Shown piece by piece: positions 60,221 to 64,000 of a stretch of DNA of 64,000 nucleotides. Position 1 is the first letter of the stretch, and each line of letters opens with the position of its first letter. Position numbers and translations under genes: made by a program. A model generated the notes under the pieces. The model was not told the DNA's origin. It did no database searches and worked only from the letters and a program-made list of their open reading frames with translations. This DNA comes from Acidobacteriaceae bacterium (GTDB taxonomy: Bacteria; Acidobacteriota; Terriglobia; Terriglobales; Acidobacteriaceae), in NCBI GenBank assembly GCA_027449965.1, contig DAIDKP010000012.1, positions 32,522 to 96,521 on the forward strand, in the 5' to 3' direction.

Positions 60221-62659
60221 CTAGAACCGGAAGAGATGGCTGACCTTGATGTAGACAATCCGCTGATCGTTCAGGCTGGGCGTGGTGATCGTGGGTAGGA
60301 TGGGATCATTGGTGTTGCAATAGCCGTCTGCGAGCCGGGTGCAGAGATTCCCGTTCAGGTTGATGTAATCGGTGGTGTAGCCGAGATAAAAAGCTGTTCC
60401 GGGATGGGGCAGATAGGTGAGCAGAATATCCCCGAAGGCATCCTTGGTGTTGGGCGTGCTGGTGTAGGTCGTGTTGGGCTGTTCCTCGATATATTCCCCG
60501 ATGAAGTTGACGGACCAGGCCTTGGTCATCTGCAGATTCCAGCGTGCGACAGCCTGATGGCTGTCATAGACCAGATCTCCATTGGAGGGATGCGTATAGT
60601 GATCGAATTCATAGAATCCGGAGATGTCCAGCGCACCTGTCGGCTTGAATTCGTAATTGATCTTCTGGGATGAGCTATGCATGGGGTTCGGTCCAAGGCC
60701 GTTGACCGGCGCATAGTTCACATCCTGTCCGCCGTAGTAGCGATAGCGCAGGTAGACTTGCGGGTTGGGAGAGGTGCTGATGGCGCCACCTGCGATCCGG
60801 GTCTGGTACTCCACGTTGGCAGCCAATGCCGGATAGTCACTGGGCCGCAGCCGGTCCTGACCGAGATCGGCAAAGAAGGACACCGATGTCTTGCGGACAA
60901 AGTTCAGCGAATAGTAGGGATTGAGATAAAAATCCAGGGGCAGGCCCGTGTGGTCCCAGATGCGCTCCGCATAGGTGCCCAGCGTGTGGGAGAGCAGAAT
61001 GCTGTGCTGCGGTCGGAAGGTGTACGACGCTGATCCATAGGGTTGACGCACGTCCGGACGGGTAAAGAATCCACTTTTGGTCAGATAGCCTGCCGCAACG
61101 TCGCGGTATTTCCAGATGAAATTGCGATGCAGATCGGAGTAGTAGAGCGCCTGATAGTAGGCCTGTCCACTTTGCCAGGAATTGTCGGGGTTTCTGGTCT
61201 CCGACGTGATGGCCTGCCCAATCCAGGTCCAGCGCTTGCCAATCCTTGCCCGATAGTCCACGCCCCCGTTGCGATTGAAGGAGTTGAGATACTCGTAATC
61301 CGAATAGATGGCCCCAAGATTGGACTGCGGGCCAATATCGCGGTTGATGCGGCCAATGTAGTAGTGGGACCGGGATCCGTAGTCGGGATTGGTCGGAGGC
61401 ACCTGCAGGCCGGGATTGCGATCATCGACGTTCAGCAGGCCAATCGCCCATGGGCCCACTTTGCCGGTCAGTCGCTGGCCAAACTGCGGCATGACGATAT
61501 TCGGCGTGTAGTAGATGTTGAACGGGGTTTGAAAATAGCTGGCATTCTCGATAAAGAACGGACGCAGCTCCGGAAAGTAGAAGGGAAATCGCTGGTTGGG
61601 TGGGGCTGGATTGTTGATGCCAATCTGGCTGAAGTCCGGATTGAAGGTCATGTCCAGCACCAGACTGTTGTGCAGAATGAATTTGGTGTCCAGACCGGTA
61701 TAGCCCTGCAGATTGAGATTGCTGAAATAGGGATTGGTCGGATCGACAGTGTTCAACTGGCGCTGGCTGTGGGCCAGTGCGTAGGGAATGAACTGCCAGT
61801 TCTTGCCGCTTTCGATGTTCTCAAAGCCCTCGGCCAGCGCCTCCTGGGTAAGCTGGCCGGCAATATTATGCCGAACGGCAGGCCAGTTGGCGAACTCGTT
61901 TTTGCGGGAAATGGTGCGGGAAAACAACAGTCCCCAGGTTCGTTGCGAGCCGTTGGCTGCCTTGTCAAAGTAAAGACTGGCAAAGGGGATGCGCATGAGC
62001 GTAACCCAGCCGGTGGAGGTTTTCTGCCCCCAGCTGTCCCAGACCGTATCAAAGGAAAAGTCTGTCCCTGTCAGCTCCGTATAGAGCGCATCGGCCTGAA
62101 TGCCAAGGGGGTTTACGCGAAACAGGAATGCCCTTCGCTGGTCGGCAAAGGTATCGATCATGATCTGGACAAAGTCGTCATCGCTGAGATTGTCCCGCTG
62201 CAGCATGTGGCCGCGGATGGCTGACGGCTGGTCATCCTTGCACACGAAGGCGACATACAGGTTTTCATGCGTATAGCCGACGTAGGCGGTCGTTGGCTCG
62301 GTGGGAGGGGAACCGTCTTCGGGATAGCGCTGCACAAACTTGCGGATGCGCAGCATGGCGCGTGCCGCCTTGGAGGTAGGCGTGGAGGCCAGAAAGTCGG
62401 CCAGATGGGGCTCGCCCGGCAGGACGGGAACCAGAATATGCGGAAGTTCCTGAGCGTGGGGAAGAATCGTTGCCTTGGCCTGAATAGCTGGGGCTGGAGA
62501 TTTTGCCTTTCCCGAAGAGCCCACGTCGGATGCGCCGGGGACAGCCGTGTGTGTTGTATTGGGACATGCACGGGCAACAGAAGGCCCAAAACCGAGGAGA
62601 TGGAGAGCGAATGCCGCAATCAGAGGGGCAATGCACTGAAAAGTCCGTTGGGGACGCAT
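60221..62659 (-). CDS. CBM9-like/DUF5916 outer-membrane-type protein
   Basis: An 812-residue exported protein. A signal segment (to about residue 32, SVARA) is followed by a carbohydrate-binding module 9-like domain (AYVGYTHENLYVAFVCKDDQ ... TIDTFADQRR region), then about 560 residues of long antiparallel beta-strand pattern with many aromatic residues, typical of DUF5916 putative barrel proteins, and a C-terminal Phe (HLFRF) like outer-membrane proteins. The function is unknown; it may bind or import polysaccharides. The ATG at 62659 is chosen because the open frame upstream begins with TTG and lacks a ribosome site. It precedes ybiT on the same strand by about 190 bp. Confidence 0.82.
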   Translation of the reverse strand: MRPQRTFQCIAPLIAAFALHLLGFGPSVARACPNTTHTAVPGASDVGSSGKAKSPAPAIQAKATILPHAQELPHILVPVLPGEPHLADFLASTPTSKAARAMLRIRKFVQRYPEDGSPPTEPTTAYVGYTHENLYVAFVCKDDQPSAIRGHMLQRDNLSDDDFVQIMIDTFADQRRAFLFRVNPLGIQADALYTELTGTDFSFDTVWDSWGQKTSTGWVTLMRIPFASLYFDKAANGSQRTWGLLFSRTISRKNEFANWPAVRHNIAGQLTQEALAEGFENIESGKNWQFIPYALAHSQRQLNTVDPTNPYFSNLNLQGYTGLDTKFILHNSLVLDMTFNPDFSQIGINNPAPPNQRFPFYFPELRPFFIENASYFQTPFNIYYTPNIVMPQFGQRLTGKVGPWAIGLLNVDDRNPGLQVPPTNPDYGSRSHYYIGRINRDIGPQSNLGAIYSDYEYLNSFNRNGGVDYRARIGKRWTWIGQAITSETRNPDNSWQSGQAYYQALYYSDLHRNFIWKYRDVAAGYLTKSGFFTRPDVRQPYGSASYTFRPQHSILLSHTLGTYAERIWDHTGLPLDFYLNPYYSLNFVRKTSVSFFADLGQDRLRPSDYPALAANVEYQTRIAGGAISTSPNPQVYLRYRYYGGQDVNYAPVNGLGPNPMHSSSQKINYEFKPTGALDISGFYEFDHYTHPSNGDLVYDSHQAVARWNLQMTKAWSVNFIGEYIEEQPNTTYTSTPNTKDAFGDILLTYLPHPGTAFYLGYTTDYINLNGNLCTRLADGYCNTNDPILPTITTPSLNDQRIVYIKVSHLFRF

Positions 62660-62791
62660 GGATCGGCTGCGTTGGCGAAGTAAGGATTTCCACGCAAAGC
62701 CGAAGGCTGCCAACGCCGTCTCCTGTCGTGCGCAGATTGAGGAAGTGCCCTGCGCAACGTTTTCCTGCCGGTTACTTGTTTGGACTGGAGG

Positions 62792-62805
62792 GACGCTGCA
62801 GCGTC
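62792..62805. promoter_or_regulatory. 14-bp perfect palindrome upstream of the DUF5916 gene
   Basis: GACGCTGCAGCGTC is its own reverse complement and lies in the 249-bp interval between feoB and the DUF5916 gene, about 135 bases before the latter's start. TATACT at 62826-62831 (minus) is a possible -10 nearby. It could be a regulator site or chance in GC-rich DNA. Confidence 0.3.
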
Positions 62806-62908
62806 ACCCGTTGACCTGTGGATTCAGTATATCGTTTCGAGCAGAATGGATTTACGACTGCGAAAGGATGATTGCAAGGGGTGCTTGCTTCGTCACAGGC
62901 TGGTCGAT

Positions 62909-64000
62909 TCAAAGCAGATGGACTGCCCAGTTGGCGACGAAAGCTGCTCCGTAGGCCAGGATCAGCATGTAGGTGAACTGCAGTGCCGGCCATCGCCAGC
63001 TGTTGGTTTCGCGTTTGACCACCGCCATGGTGGAGGTGCACTGCATGGCAAAGGCGAAAAAGACCATCAGGGCAATGGCTCCGCCCAGGGAAAGATCATG
63101 GTGCAGCGCCGTCTGCAGGCTGAGGGATTGCGTTTGCGGGTCGGCTCCATAGAGCGTTCCCATGGTGCCCACCATCACTTCGCGCGCCAGAACGCTCGAG
63201 ATCAGACCGATGCCAATCTTCCAGTTGAAGCCAAGCGGCGCAATGGCCGGTTCCATCCAGTGGCCCAGCCGTCCGATCACGCTCTCGGACAGCAGCGGAG
63301 CCACACCGTTGTGGCGGGGAAAATTCGCCAATACCCAGAGTGCCAGTGTCACTGCCAGAATGATGCTTCCAGCCTGGCGCAAAAAGACCCAGGCGCGATC
63401 CCAGACGCGCAGTCCAAGCGAGCGCAGGGTGGGCATGCGATATTGCGGCAGCTCAAGAATGAACGGGGTCTGGCTGGATTTAAGGATGGAGCTTTTCAAC
63501 AGCCGAGCCGTGGCCAGTGCGGCCAGGAACCCGAGCACGTACAGTCCCAGCATGACCAGCGTCTGCAGCCCGACCAGCCCATGAAGATAGGCAATGGGCG
63601 GAATGAACGCCGCTATGAAAAGCATGTACACCGGCAGCCGTGCCGAACAGGTCATGAACGGGGTGACCAGGATGGTTGCCAGCCGGTCGCGCTTGTTTTC
63701 AATGGTGCGCGTGGCCATGATGGCTGGAACAGCGCAGGCATACGCGGAAAGCAGCGGAATGAAGGCCTTGCCATTCAGCCCGATGGTGCGCATGACGCGA
63801 TCGGCAATCAGCGCGGCGCGGGCCAGATAGCCGGAGTCCTCCAGAATGCCAATAAACAGGAAGAGAAGCAGAATCTGCGGCAGGAAGACCAGAACCGAGC
63901 TGACGCCCTTCCAGGCTCCATCCAAAACAAGGGAGCGAATCCAGCCATCGGGCAGGAATCCGGTGGCCAGCAGTCCGGCGCGGGCCAGCAGATCACCCAG
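62909..64000 (-). CDS. feoB: Ferrous iron transport protein B, C-terminal membrane part (partial)
   Basis: The frame is open from base 64000 to the stop at 62909 (363 residues), so the N-terminal G domain and start lie beyond the window. The visible part is the FeoB membrane domain: the Gate motifs with LLLFLFIGILEDSGYLARAA, GLNGKAFIPLLSAYACAVPA, ENKRDRLATILVTPFM, and CSARLPVYMLFIAAF, then repeated helices to GAAFVANWAVHLL. FeoB moves Fe(II) across the inner membrane driven by its GTPase domain. No feoA is visible downstream. Confidence 0.95.
   Translation of the reverse strand: MGDLLARAGLLATGFLPDGWIRSLVLDGAWKGVSSVLVFLPQILLLFLFIGILEDSGYLARAALIADRVMRTIGLNGKAFIPLLSAYACAVPAIMATRTIENKRDRLATILVTPFMTCSARLPVYMLFIAAFIPPIAYLHGLVGLQTLVMLGLYVLGFLAALATARLLKSSILKSSQTPFILELPQYRMPTLRSLGLRVWDRAWVFLRQAGSIILAVTLALWVLANFPRHNGVAPLLSESVIGRLGHWMEPAIAPLGFNWKIGIGLISSVLAREVMVGTMGTLYGADPQTQSLSLQTALHHDLSLGGAIALMVFFAFAMQCTSTMAVVKRETNSWRWPALQFTYMLILAYGAAFVANWAVHLL

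Noticed and set aside
1..64000. CRISPR arrays, tRNA/rRNA genes, transposases, phage or plasmid genes
   Set aside because: No regularly spaced repeats, no tRNA cloverleaf and no integrase or transposase motif noticed on either strand.

Overview
The window looks like a chromosomal segment of an acidobacterium, most likely family Acidobacteriaceae (class Terriglobia). The basis is recognition rather than a database match. Coding density and GC are high. There is an S53 peptidase with Ig-like repeats and the C-terminal hydrophobic hairpin plus ACGG motif that I associate with this phylum. Other pointers are a DUF6526 protein, a secretin carrying a C-terminal cohesin domain, many secreted peptidases and glycosidases, and one copy of an intergenic element resembling a dispersed repeat I remember from these genomes. 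A Gram-negative envelope is implied by kdsA, kdsD, a secretin and outer-membrane-type proteins. I saw no phage, transposase, CRISPR, rRNA or tRNA gene.

Layout. 1-6.1 kb (minus): a lipoprotein with a Big2-like region cut by the window edge, an S9 peptidase, metal-type KdsA, and a processive family-2 glycosyltransferase. 6.1-13 kb (plus): a VLCAD-like acyl-CoA dehydrogenase, the S53 peptidase, and two small membrane-anchored coiled-coil proteins (YtxH and DUF948-like). 13.4-16.5 kb (minus): pyrimidine salvage operon cdd-deoA-nupC. 16.8-22.2 kb (plus): chemotaxis operon cheA-cheW-cheY-cheB-cheR behind a sigma-28-like promoter. 22.3-28.1 kb (plus): repair pair lhr-nei. 28.1-33.4 kb (minus): kdsD, proS and a class A PBP. 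33.5-34.7 kb (plus): a Met-rich TlpA thioredoxin and a stand-alone DsbD-alpha domain. 34.7-39.1 kb (plus): GH32 and GH3 glycosidases. 39.2-42.5 kb (minus): smpB, pepA and an AI-2E/PerM family membrane protein. 42.6-46.9 kb (plus): TPR-secretin-cohesin protein, two pseudopilins, and an unrecognised helical protein that overlaps engB tail to tail. 46.9-50.7 kb (minus): lon, a membrane-anchored hypothetical and engB. 51-52.5 kb (plus): an aldehyde dehydrogenase. 52.6-54.7 kb (minus): sialate O-acetylesterase coupled to a lipoprotein. 55-58.3 kb (plus): a candidate papain-like protein, DUF6526 and an M28 peptidase. 58.4-64 kb (minus): the start-truncated 3' part of feoB, a CBM9/DUF5916 barrel protein and ybiT.

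How they work together. KdsA and KdsD supply Kdo for LPS from two separate loci. Cdd, DeoA and NupC import and degrade pyrimidine nucleosides. The Che proteins form a nearly complete signalling core, but no receptor gene is present. The secretin and pseudopilins look like part of a type II secretion or type IV pilus system whose ATPase and inner-membrane parts are elsewhere. The secreted hydrolases (S9, S53, M28, GH32, GH3, sialate esterase) fit a polymer-degrading lifestyle.

Nothing here is an obvious new defence or mobile system. The most unusual items are the cohesin-tailed secretin with its pseudopilins, the Met-rich TlpA/DsbD-alpha pair, the two-transmembrane ACGG tail of the S53 peptidase, and a recurrent pattern of 12-15 bp in-frame tandem repeats in five otherwise conserved genes.
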